DNA from: an uncultured Erythrobacteraceae bacterium
GTDB taxonomy: Bacteria > Pseudomonadota > Alphaproteobacteria > Sphingomonadales > Sphingomonadaceae
Assembly: GCA_946482075.1 (NCBI GenBank)
Contig: CAMLQG010000106.1
Coordinates: 1-10,164, forward strand
Reading direction: 5' to 3'
Length of the DNA stretch: 10,164 bases
The notes beneath the pieces are model-generated. The model worked only from the letters and a program-made list of their open reading frames with translations, was not told where the DNA came from and did not search any database. This document shows, in pieces, positions 1 through 5,839 of this stretch. The translations under genes were made by a program, and so were the position numbers. Every line of letters begins with the position of its first letter. Position 1 is the first letter of the stretch.

Positions 1-149
1 TCCACCAGCACGTCGCTCGCGCTTGCCAGCGCCGCCGGATCGCCGCCCTTGTCGATCCCCCCCGCCAGCGAGTGCCCGGCCGCTTCGACCGCCTGGACCA
101 GCGCGTGGCCCATCCGCCCTTCGCTGCCGATGATTCCGATTCTCGCCAC
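1..149 (-). CDS. dapB: 4-hydroxy-tetrahydrodipicolinate reductase, N-terminal part (cut by window edge)
   Basis: DapB reduces the dipicolinate precursor with NAD(P)H in the diaminopimelate/lysine pathway in the cytosol. Only about 49 codons are present; the rest lies left of the window. The visible protein begins ARIGIIGSEGRMGHAL after the start, which is the glycine-rich dinucleotide-binding loop of DapB (GxxGxMG), followed by a segment ending in SASDVLVD that matches the second strand of the Rossmann fold. The start is a GTG at 149-147: it directly precedes this core and has a GGAG ribosome binding site (minus strand, plus-strand positions 155-158) five bases upstream, whereas the upstream ATG is out of frame. 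The gene diverges from the sirtuin gene at 272. Recognition rests on a short fragment, but the motif and its sphingomonad-like wording are quite specific. Another Rossmann-fold dehydrogenase is the alternative. Confidence 0.82.
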   Translation of the reverse strand, partial: MARIGIIGSEGRMGHALVQAVEAAGHSLAGGIDKGGDPAALASASDVLV

Positions 150-164
150 GTTCGCTCCGGTCTT

Positions 165-254
165 GTCATGCTGAACTTGTTTCAGCATCCATCGTGCCCC
201 ACACACCGACCTGCGATTGGGGCAAAATGGACCCTGAAACAAGTTCGGGGTGAC
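165..254. repeat. Bipartite palindromic intergenic repeat, copy 1
   Basis: Two inverted arms, 165-190 and 229-254, agree at about 20 of 26 positions. Each arm folds on itself: ATGCTGAA (168-175) pairs perfectly with TTCAGCAT (181-188) around the loop CTTGT, and ACCCTGAA (231-238) pairs with TTCGGGGT (244-251) around ACAAG with one mismatch. The stem bases differ between arms, yet pairing is kept. The element nearly fills the space between the dapB and sirtuin ribosome binding sites. A related copy lies at 7086-7187. Repeats of this look are common in sphingomonad genomes; what this one does is unknown. Confidence 0.75.
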
Positions 255-271
255 GACAAGTGGAAGGCAGG

Positions 272-988
272 ATGCAGCTTCGAAACATCGTGATCCTGAC
301 AGGCGCGGGCATCAGCGCGGAAAGCGGGATCGACACGTTTCGCGGCGCGGGCGGCTTGTGGGAGAATCATCGGGTGGAGGATGTCGCCACGCCCGAGGCG
401 TTCGAACGCGATCCCGAGCTGGTCCTCCGCTTCTACGACATGCGGCGCGAACAGATCCAGGCGAAGGAACCCAATCTCGCCCACGAGGCGCTGGCGGTGC
501 TCGACAGGGAATGGCCGGGCGATCTGCTGATCGTAACGCAGAATGTGGACGATCTGCACGAACGCGCCGCGGCGCGGCTCGGCGTGGGGCGCCCGCGCGT
601 GCTCCATATGCATGGCGAGCATCTCAACGCCTGGTGCACCGCCTGCGACGAGCGATCGCGCTGGACCGGCACGCTGATCGAACGACCCGCCTGCCCGGCC
701 TGCGGCGAAGCCAGTCTGCGCCCGGACGTCGTGTGGTTCGGGGAGATGCCCTATCACATGGAAGCGATCTACGACGCGCTGCGGAGCGCGGATCTGTTCG
801 TCTCCATCGGCACGTCGGGCGCGGTCTATCCCGCCGCCGGTTTCGTGCGCGAGGCGCGGGAGCTCGGTGCCAGGACGCTCGAGCTGAACCTGGAGCCGAG
901 CCAGGGTTCGATCTGGTTCCGCGAAAGCCGCCTTGGCCCTGCGAGCGAGATCGTCCCGCAATGGGTGGCGGAGATGTTGGAGGGCTGA
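272..988 (+). CDS. cobB: NAD-dependent protein deacylase, sirtuin (CobB/SIRT5-type)
   Basis: This 238-residue protein is a SIR2-family enzyme that removes acyl groups from lysines, using NAD and releasing nicotinamide. Visible motifs, in order, are GAGISAESGI (11-20) and FR (23-24) for NAD binding, QNVDDLH (90-96), the catalytic histidine H114 in HMHGE, a structural zinc site made by C122, C125, C141 and C144, VVWFGE, and GTSGAVYPAA. Y55 and R58 (FYDMRR) match the Tyr-x-x-Arg pair that lets SIRT5 and E. coli CobB accept succinyl- or malonyl-lysine, so desuccinylase activity is inferred. The length is normal for the family. I chose ATG 272 because GGAAGG (262-267) sits at a good distance; an in-frame GTG at 260 would add only MEGR. 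The gene diverges from dapB and converges with the adenylyltransferase gene (33-base gap). Family assignment is secure; preferred acyl group is not. Confidence 0.95.
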   Translation: MQLRNIVILTGAGISAESGIDTFRGAGGLWENHRVEDVATPEAFERDPELVLRFYDMRREQIQAKEPNLAHEALAVLDREWPGDLLIVTQNVDDLHERAAARLGVGRPRVLHMHGEHLNAWCTACDERSRWTGTLIERPACPACGEASLRPDVVWFGEMPYHMEAIYDALRSADLFVSIGTSGAVYPAAGFVREARELGARTLELNLEPSQGSIWFRESRLGPASEIVPQWVAEMLEG

Positions 989-1001
989 CCGACCCCAGGA
1001 C

Positions 1002-1034
1002 CCGTTCGTCCTTCGGCAGGCTCAGGACGAACGG
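1002..1034. repeat. Short palindromic repeat between convergent genes, possible bidirectional terminator
   Basis: CCGTTCGTCC (1002-1011) and GGACGAACGG (1025-1034) form a perfect 10-bp stem, extended to 11 bp by T1012-A1024. It lies between the 3' ends of the rightward sirtuin gene (988) and the leftward adenylyltransferase gene. It has no T-run on either side, so any termination role is inferred from position only. The right arm runs into the adenylyltransferase gene: its last codons lie in the arm and its TGA (plus-strand 1022-1024) lies in the loop edge. This palindrome type is widespread in sphingomonads. Confidence 0.7.
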
Positions 1035-1813
1035 TCGCCGGTGTCATTATCTGAACATCCCCGGCACTCCGGGTCCTTGGCGATCCGGATCGGGCGCAGT
1101 TCGGGCTTCATTCCGTCGAGCAGGAACAGTCTGCCCCAATGCGGATCGCCGAGTGCGGAGATGCCCTGCAGCAGCACGCGGATCGCATGCATGGCGGCGA
1201 AAGTGGCAACCCAGCCGGCCATCGCTCCCAGCATTCCGTCATCGGCGCAGCTGTCGCAATCCTCCGCGTCGAAAGCATCGCCCACGAAGCAGCGATAGCA
1301 GGCCTGCTCCGCCCGGTGTCCGGCGAAAGCGGCAACCTGGCCCTGGAAGCGACCGACCGCTGCGCTGACGAGCGGGATACCGGCAGCCACGCAGGCATCC
1401 GACACCGCCAGCCGCGTCGCGAAATTGTCGCAGCCGTCGAGCACGAGCGAGGCGCCTGCGATCAGCGCAGCCGCATTGGCGATGGTGATCCGTCCGGTCA
1501 CGGCGGTGCAGGCGATCGCGGGATCGAAATCCGCCACCCACTGCGCGGCGCGTTCCGCCTTGGAATGGCCGATATCGGCCGTAGCGTAGATCGTCTGGCG
1601 CTGGAGATTCGATTCCTCCACCCGGTCGTCATCGATCAGGGTGAGGTGGCCGATGCCGGCGGCGGCGAGATATTGGAGCGCCGGCGATCCGATCCCGCCC
1701 AAGCCCACCAGCACGACATGTGCTTTCGCCAGCGCCATCTGCCCCGCCCCGCCGATCTCGGGCAGGACGATATGGCGGGCGAAACGTTCCAGGCGGTCGG
1801 GCGGCAGGCTCAT
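1022..1813 (-). CDS. MoeB/ThiF/HesA-family adenylyltransferase (E1-like)
   Basis: This 263-residue protein belongs to the family that uses ATP to adenylate the C-terminal glycine of a small sulfur-carrier protein (MoaD in molybdopterin synthesis, ThiS in thiamin synthesis). Seen in order: the ATP-binding loop GLGGIGS (37-43), DDDRVEESNLQRQ (61-73), the catalytic-type lysine K85 in GHSKAE, DGCDNFATR (126-134), and zinc cysteines C172/C175 (CYRC) and C250/C253 (CRGC). An extra pair, C186/C189 (DCDSC), precedes the usual conserved helix. There is no rhodanese domain, so it is the short MoeB/ThiF form. The start is ATG 1813; the ribosome site is a weak G-rich stretch. It follows the MscS gene by 31 bases and is probably co-transcribed with it. 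No moaD, thiS or thiG is in the window, so MoeB versus ThiF cannot be decided. The last residues and stop are encoded by a palindromic repeat. Confidence 0.9.
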   Translation of the reverse strand: MSLPPDRLERFARHIVLPEIGGAGQMALAKAHVVLVGLGGIGSPALQYLAAAGIGHLTLIDDDRVEESNLQRQTIYATADIGHSKAERAAQWVADFDPAIACTAVTGRITIANAAALIAGASLVLDGCDNFATRLAVSDACVAAGIPLVSAAVGRFQGQVAAFAGHRAEQACYRCFVGDAFDAEDCDSCADDGMLGAMAGWVATFAAMHAIRVLLQGISALGDPHWGRLFLLDGMKPELRPIRIAKDPECRGCSDNDTGDRSS

Positions 1814-1844
1814 CCCGCCCGCTTAGAGCCCGATGGCCGATCAC

Positions 1845-2912
1845 TCAATCGCTTGGTGCGACCCGCGTCTCCACCTGGCCGCGATAGGTGGTGATCGCCT
1901 CGGGCATCTCGCTGCGGATGAAGGCGAGCAGGGCCTCGCGCACGTCGCAGCGCAGGTCGAAAGCCTTCGATGCATCATGCGCGGTCATCAGCGCGCGCAA
2001 TTCGATCGCTTCGGATTTGGTGTCGGTCACCTGCGCGTTCCAGAAACGGCCGTCCCACAGGGGATGGGCCGTGATGATGTCCTTCAGTTCCTCGCGCAGC
2101 CGGGCGATGTCGGCTGACGGATCGAGATACCAGAAGACGCTGCCCATCAGGTCGCTCGTCTGGCGGGTCCAGTTCTGGAAGCTCGATTCGAGGAATTTGG
2201 AGACCGGCACGATCAGCCGGCGCTCGTCCCACAGCTTGATGACGACATAGGTGAGGCGGATCTCCTCGATCCGGCCCCATTCGTCTTCCACGATCACCAC
2301 GTCGTCGATCCGGATCGGTTCGGTAAAAGCCATCTGGATGCCGGCGATCAGGTTCTTGAGCGCGGGCTGGGCCGCCGCGCCTATCGCAAGTCCTGCCAGC
2401 CCGGCGGACGCGATCAGCGTGACTCCGATATTGCGCACGCTCGGTATGCTCATCAGCATCATGCAGAACGTGACCAGCAGGATCATGAAGACCGAGATGC
2501 GGTAGAGGATGCCGGAACGGGTGCGCCGCCGCCGGGCCCGCAGATTGTCGGCCACCGCGATGTCGGAGCGCAGCTGGACGATGTCGTAGCCTGCGCCGGT
2601 CGCCGCGACCGCCAGCCAGCCGATCAGTGCGGGGATCAGCAGCCCCGCGACCAGCGCCCAGATTCTCTGCCCCGCGGGAGCGAGCGCCAGCGCCGGTTGG
2701 ACGAAGGACAGTGCCAGCGCCACGGCGAGCCAGCGGCTGGGCGCTTTCAGCCGCCGTAGCAGGATGTCGTCGATGGCCGATGCACTGCGTGCGGCAGCGC
2801 CGAGCAGGATGCGCAGCGCCAGCGCATGGACGGCCAGCGCGAGAAGGATCGCTGCTGCGATCACCAGCGAGCTGGACAACCAGATGGGCAGGCCGGCGAC
2901 AATTCCGTCCAT
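1845..2912 (-). CDS. Mechanosensitive ion channel, MscS family
   Basis: This 355-residue inner-membrane protein should form a homo-oligomeric channel that opens under membrane tension and releases solutes on osmotic downshock. Hydrophobic segments lie at about 10-37, 61-80, 85-107, 136-157 and 162-192. The last is the pore helix: a Gly/Ala-rich run (GLAGLAIGAAAQPALKNLI, about 171-189) like TM3 of MscS. It is followed by the beta domain (RIDDVVIVEDEWGRIEEI, then the IVPVSKFLE stretch) and a cytosolic alpha/beta tail. A very basic stretch (RARRRRTR, 125-132) precedes the fourth segment and probably faces the cytosol. The N-terminal helices exceed those of E. coli MscS, as in larger family members. 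ATG 2912 has GGAGAG five bases upstream. It leads an apparent two-gene unit with the adenylyltransferase; I know of no functional link. Gating properties and ion preference cannot be read from sequence. Confidence 0.93.
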   Translation of the reverse strand: MDGIVAGLPIWLSSSLVIAAAILLALAVHALALRILLGAAARSASAIDDILLRRLKAPSRWLAVALALSFVQPALALAPAGQRIWALVAGLLIPALIGWLAVAATGAGYDIVQLRSDIAVADNLRARRRRTRSGILYRISVFMILLVTFCMMLMSIPSVRNIGVTLIASAGLAGLAIGAAAQPALKNLIAGIQMAFTEPIRIDDVVIVEDEWGRIEEIRLTYVVIKLWDERRLIVPVSKFLESSFQNWTRQTSDLMGSVFWYLDPSADIARLREELKDIITAHPLWDGRFWNAQVTDTKSEAIELRALMTAHDASKAFDLRCDVREALLAFIRSEMPEAITTYRGQVETRVAPSD

Positions 2913-3260
2913 TCACGCTCTCCGCTTCAGGTAGCCTGTTGCAACGCAGCAAATTCGGATCGGGTTCCGGCGGATTTTCCGGGATCTTCTCCTGGTTGCC
3001 ATGTTTTCCGTGTCTTGGGAGCGGTTCGCAGCCGATCGCATGCCACCTCATCCCGCCGAAACCGGTCGAAGCGACTGCGTGTTTTCCGGTTGGCCGCTGC
3101 AGTACAACAAGGCCAGGAAGAAGCGTTGTCACCCCATATCCGGGACGACGCGCGCGCCCATGCGGCTTTCGCCTCGCCGGAGGCGGGAGGTTCCGCTATC
3201 GTCCGGAGGGACTGGCGCCAATGCCGCCCGCGCGTGGTTTCGAGCGGCTGAGCCCGCGTC
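2913..3260. other. 348-base stretch without a recognisable gene
   Basis: It lies between the VOC stop and the MscS start, both genes reading leftward. Open frames here on both strands give Arg/Pro/Ser-rich, low-complexity translations with no family look, so I call none. Structure seen: a hairpin CGCCTC-GCCG-GAGGCG at 3170-3185 (no T-run, about 75 bases past the VOC stop), AACCGG/CCGGTT arms around 3060-3090, and the 8-base palindrome GTTGCAAC at 2938-2945 close to the MscS ribosome site. The MscS promoter should be here, but I cannot place it with confidence. A decayed gene is possible but not shown. Confidence 0.55.
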
Positions 3261-3680
3261 CTATTCGCCGAACACGACGTTGCCTGCCGCATCCATGCGG
3301 AATGTGGGATTCCACGCGATCTCCCAGGCATGCCCGTCCGGATCGGCGGCATATCCGCGAAATCCGCCATGAGGAGGCGCATCGGCTGCCCGCAGCAGGG
3401 TCCCGCCGGCGGCCACCAGCCGTTCGAGCAACGGTTCCACCTCGGATCGCGCGTGCAGGTTCTGGGCAAGCGCAAAAGCCCCGGGGGACCCCAGGCCGAA
3501 ACGCTGCATGTCTTCCTCCAGCGAGCCCAGCAGGAAGGTGCCGAGCACTATGCCGTTGAGCTGGTAGAAGATGATTTCGGCATTTTCGAAGACCGGGGTC
3601 CAACCGAATCCCTGGGTGTAGAAGCGGCGCGATCGAACCAGATCGCTGGTGCCGAGCGTGATGACGGAAACGCTTTGCAT
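3261..3680 (-). CDS. VOC family protein (glyoxalase/bleomycin-resistance fold)
   Basis: A 139-residue single-copy vicinal-oxygen-chelate protein. The N-terminal module reads VITLGTSDLVRSRRFYTQGF (6-25), the usual first beta-alpha unit. The C-terminal module carries GYAADPDGHAWEIAWNP, the classic last strand in which the Glu of WEIAW is normally a metal ligand. Members bind a divalent metal and act on diverse small molecules (glyoxalases, dioxygenases, antibiotic-binding proteins); the substrate cannot be inferred here. I chose ATG 3680, with a GGAG ten bases upstream, over an in-frame TTG at 3689 that lies one base from the same GGAG. It follows dnaA by 211 bases in the same direction and is followed by 348 bases without a gene, so it is probably a separate unit. 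The fold is secure, the function unknown. Confidence 0.92.
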   Translation of the reverse strand: MQSVSVITLGTSDLVRSRRFYTQGFGWTPVFENAEIIFYQLNGIVLGTFLLGSLEEDMQRFGLGSPGAFALAQNLHARSEVEPLLERLVAAGGTLLRAADAPPHGGFRGYAADPDGHAWEIAWNPTFRMDAAGNVVFGE

Positions 3681-3858
3681 GATCCACAAGCTCCGTTCGC
3701 CGAGACGGAAATCGTGCCGGCGTTCAAGGCCATGGGGCTCGCATCAAGGCGGCCAGGACCCGCTATATGCGGGCGACGGGCCAACCGCACCGTCCTATCC
3801 TTTTCTGACGCGTCGATTCCTACCAGTCAGGACGCCATGTTGGCAGCCCTGTCGGCAA

Positions 3859-3876
3859 CCCCGGCAAAAAACGGGG
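3859..3876 (-). terminator. Weak hairpin just after dnaA, possible terminator
   Basis: Fifteen bases past the dnaA stop, CCCCG (3859-3863) and CGGGG (3872-3876) pair around an eight-base loop. On the dnaA strand the loop contains a run of six T. The T-run is in the loop, not after the stem, so this is not a standard intrinsic terminator. A second hairpin, CCCGC-TATAT-GCGGG, lies at 3759-3773. The 211 bases between dnaA and the VOC gene hold nothing else I can name. Confidence 0.3.
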
Positions 3877-3891
3877 CAGGCGGTGGAAGGA

Positions 3892-5343
3892 TCAGGATTC
3901 CAGCTGGCGGAGCAGGCTGCGCACGTCGCCGTCCATGTCGGCGTCGCGCTGGCGCAGATCCTCGATCAGCCGCACCGCGTGGATCACGGTGGAATGATCG
4001 CGTCCGCCGAACTTGCGGCCGATCTCCGGGTAGGAGCGCGGCGTCAGCACCTTGGCGAGATACATCGCCACCTGGCGCGGGCGCACGACCGCGCGGGCGC
4101 GGCGCTTGCTCGACATTTCGGCGCGGTCCACGCGATAGAACTGGCAGACGGTGCGCTGGATCTCGTCGATCGTGATCCTTCGGCGATTGGCCGAAAGGAT
4201 GTCGGTGAGCTGTTCCTCGGCGAGCTGGAGCGAGACTTCCTGCCCCGTCAACTGGGCATAGGCGATCAGCTTGTTGAGGCCGCCCACCAGTTCGCGGACA
4301 TTGCGATTGATCGTACGGGCCAGGAATTCGATCACGTCGCCGGGCACTTCGAGCGGGGCGAACTTGGTCAGCTTGCTTTCCAGGATCGTGCGCCGCAGCT
4401 CGATATCGGCAGGCTGGATATCCGCCACGAGACCCATCGACAGGCGGGAAAGCAGGCGCTGCTCCACGCCGTCGAGCGCCTGAGGCGCGCGGTCCGCGGC
4501 GAAGACCAGCCGCTTGCCTTCGGCCAGCAGCGCGTCGATCGTATAGAGCAGTTCTTCCTGCGCGCTCGCCTTGCCGATGATGAACTGGATGTCGTCCACC
4601 AGCAGCAGGTCGAAGCCGCGCAGCCGGGCCTTGAACTCGATCATCTGGTTCTGGCGCAGCGCCTGGACGAACTCGATCATGAAGCGTTCGGCGGAGCAGT
4701 AGAAGATGCGCGCGCGGGGGTGGGCCGCTAGATAGGCATGCCCGATCGCGTGCAGCAGGTGCGTCTTCCCCTGGCCGGTCGCGGCCTTGAGATAGAGAGG
4801 CGAGAATTGCGGCGTCTCGACTTTCGCCATCCGTTCCGCCGCGTTGAAGGCGAGGACGTTGGACTTGCCGGTGACGAAGGCCGTGAACGTCTGGGTCGGA
4901 TCGAGCCCGATCGAAGTGGTGAAGCCCTGCGCGCCGATCGTGCCGGCGGACAGGCCCAGCGGGCCGCCGAGCCCGCCATTGTCGGCGCTGTCATTGGCGG
5001 GGCGCGCATCGGGGCCATGGCCGCCGGCATAGCCGGAATCGCCCCGCAGGCGCAGTTCGTGCATCTGGCGGCGGCCGGGATGGACGCTGATGCGGACCTG
5101 GCGCACTTCGGAGCGTGCGATTTTCCAGGCGAGCGAAAGCCGGTCCGCGAAACGGTCGGCGACCCAGTTCGCGGAGAATTCCGTCGGCAGGAACAGATCC
5201 AGCGTGCCCGAATCCTTGCAGAAGGAACCGAGCTGGATCGGCTTGATCCACTGGCTGTGAAGCTGATGGCCGAGGTCCTTCCGGAGGCCCTGGCTGATGT
5301 CCGCCCAATCGGCTGCAAGGTTCACGGCGTCTTGATCGTCCAT
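3892..5343 (-). CDS. dnaA: Chromosomal replication initiator protein DnaA
   Basis: DnaA binds DnaA boxes at oriC, assembles as an ATP-bound filament, opens the duplex and loads DnaB. From ATG 5343 the protein has 483 residues: domain I (about 5-95, with LHSQWIKPIQL and FSANWVADRF), a Gly/Asp-rich linker (about 100-142), the AAA+ domain (about 147-370) and DNA-binding domain IV. Walker B is LLLVDD (246-251), the expected arginine finger is R300 (LLSRLSMG), and GGRDHSTVIHA (446-456) is the DnaA signature that reads the box. Walker A is AATGQGKT (187-194), not the usual GGVGLGKT, and the sensor I region reads VFAADR. I chose 5343 because AAGG lies six bases upstream; ATG 5358 (MDKGI...) is a close alternative, and longer in-frame extensions look unlike DnaA. 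It follows rpsT in the same direction after about 500 bases, as in other alphaproteobacteria. Confidence 0.97.
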   Translation of the reverse strand: MDDQDAVNLAADWADISQGLRKDLGHQLHSQWIKPIQLGSFCKDSGTLDLFLPTEFSANWVADRFADRLSLAWKIARSEVRQVRISVHPGRRQMHELRLRGDSGYAGGHGPDARPANDSADNGGLGGPLGLSAGTIGAQGFTTSIGLDPTQTFTAFVTGKSNVLAFNAAERMAKVETPQFSPLYLKAATGQGKTHLLHAIGHAYLAAHPRARIFYCSAERFMIEFVQALRQNQMIEFKARLRGFDLLLVDDIQFIIGKASAQEELLYTIDALLAEGKRLVFAADRAPQALDGVEQRLLSRLSMGLVADIQPADIELRRTILESKLTKFAPLEVPGDVIEFLARTINRNVRELVGGLNKLIAYAQLTGQEVSLQLAEEQLTDILSANRRRITIDEIQRTVCQFYRVDRAEMSSKRRARAVVRPRQVAMYLAKVLTPRSYPEIGRKFGGRDHSTVIHAVRLIEDLRQRDADMDGDVRSLLRQLES

Positions 5344-5629
5344 GATGCCCTTGTCCATCCCCCGTTTCTTCTCGTTGGTCACGCGTTCACCCCCCGATGT
5401 TATGCGTGTCATGTTCGAAATCGCCCCTTGAAACCAAAGAATCCAATCATCGCCGGAGCTCAGGACGCCGGGCAACGCTTCGCCGATGTCCGGTGCCGCG
5501 TTTGGGCCGAACATTGTGAACCACTTCCGGAGATCATGAGCGCCGTCGGACCGTTGGCCCTGAGCGAGTGACGATGTTTATTGAGGGATGAGGGGCGAGG
5601 AGCAAGAGGCGAGACTGAAAAAAATCTGA

Positions 5630-5658
5630 AATAATTCTGTTGACTCACGTCCGTCCAA
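5630..5658 (-). promoter_or_regulatory. Candidate dnaA promoter
   Basis: On the minus strand a TTGGAC -35-like hexamer (plus-strand 5653-5658) and ATTATT (5630-5635) are separated by exactly 17 bases, in the most AT-rich part of the gap. Transcription would start near 5624, about 280 bases before the dnaA start. A GANTC site (5642-5646) lies in the spacer. The -10 match is imperfect, so this is a proposal. Confidence 0.35.
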
Positions 5659-5706
5659 GGATTTGCCGTTACAGCCCTGATTACTTTGAAGTTTCTTTAT
5701 GAACTT

Positions 5707-5719
5707 CCGCGAATCGCGG
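5707..5719. promoter_or_regulatory. Perfect palindrome upstream of dnaA, possible operator
   Basis: CCGCGA and TCGCGG arms flank a single central A. The central GAATC (5711-5715) is a GANTC methylation-type site. It sits about 50 bases upstream of the proposed -35 and next to a DnaA-box-like site at 5723-5731. The protein that would bind it is unknown. Confidence 0.35.
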
Positions 5720-5767
5720 GATTTAGCCACATTTGTGACACGTAGTTTCCCTTATGCCGCAACGCAC

Positions 5768-5796
5768 AAAAGGCTGGCGCGATCCGCACCAGCCTT
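5768..5796 (-). terminator. Intrinsic terminator of rpsT
   Basis: On the minus strand AAGGCTGG (plus-strand 5796-5789) pairs perfectly with CCAGCCTT (5777-5770), with further G-C pairs inside, and TTTT follows (5771-5768). This is a standard rho-independent terminator about 45 bases past the rpsT stop. Its upstream arm overlaps the 3' arm of another stem-loop (5793-5833). Confidence 0.8.
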
Positions 5797-5833
5797 CGAG
5801 GATGTCATGAAGGGGTAAAATACCCCTCGAAGG
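5793..5833 (-). other. Nested hairpins overlapping the rpsT terminator
   Basis: CCTTCGAGG (5793-5801) and CCTCGAAGG (5825-5833) are perfect 9-base complements. Between them AGGGGTA (5811-5817) and TACCCCT (5821-5827) form a perfect 7-bp hairpin with an AAA loop. The two stems share 5825-5827, and the outer stem shares 5793-5796 with the terminator arm. The folds therefore compete, as in attenuators. They begin within ten bases of the rpsT stop. Confidence 0.6.
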
Positions 5834-5839
5834 AACGAA

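Larger units (their letters stand above)
5344..5839 (-). promoter_or_regulatory. Control region and likely long leader of dnaA
   Basis: No gene is supported in these 496 bases. In the direction of dnaA transcription they hold the rpsT terminator cluster (5833 to 5768), a DnaA-box-like TTAGCCACA (5723-5731, one mismatch to TTATNCACA), the perfect palindrome CCGCGAATCGCGG (5707-5719), a GAAGTT/AACTTC inverted repeat (5688-5693/5702-5707), an AT-rich stretch with a candidate promoter (5630-5658), a purine-rich tract (about 5582-5615) and then about 280 bases of possible leader. GANTC sites, the target of the alphaproteobacterial methylase CcrM, occur at 5439-5443, 5642-5646 and 5711-5715. Caulobacter dnaA is controlled by GANTC methylation and through its leader, so similar control is inferred here, not shown. 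Confidence 0.5.

Noticed and set aside
3649..4731. Long plus-strand open frame opposite dnaA (360 codons)
   Set aside because: It is antisense to a certain dnaA gene; its translation is rich in His, Asp, Gln and Arg and shows no family motifs, as expected of a mirror frame in GC-rich DNA.
5344..5514. N-terminal extension of DnaA (up to 57 residues)
   Set aside because: The extension does not resemble DnaA domain I, which begins at about AVNLAADWADI; a ribosome site lies just before ATG 5343.
5344..5839. Replication origin upstream of dnaA
   Set aside because: Only one DnaA-box-like site, itself with a mismatch, is present. In many alphaproteobacteria oriC is not beside dnaA. AT-richness alone is not enough; GC-skew of the full chromosome would decide.
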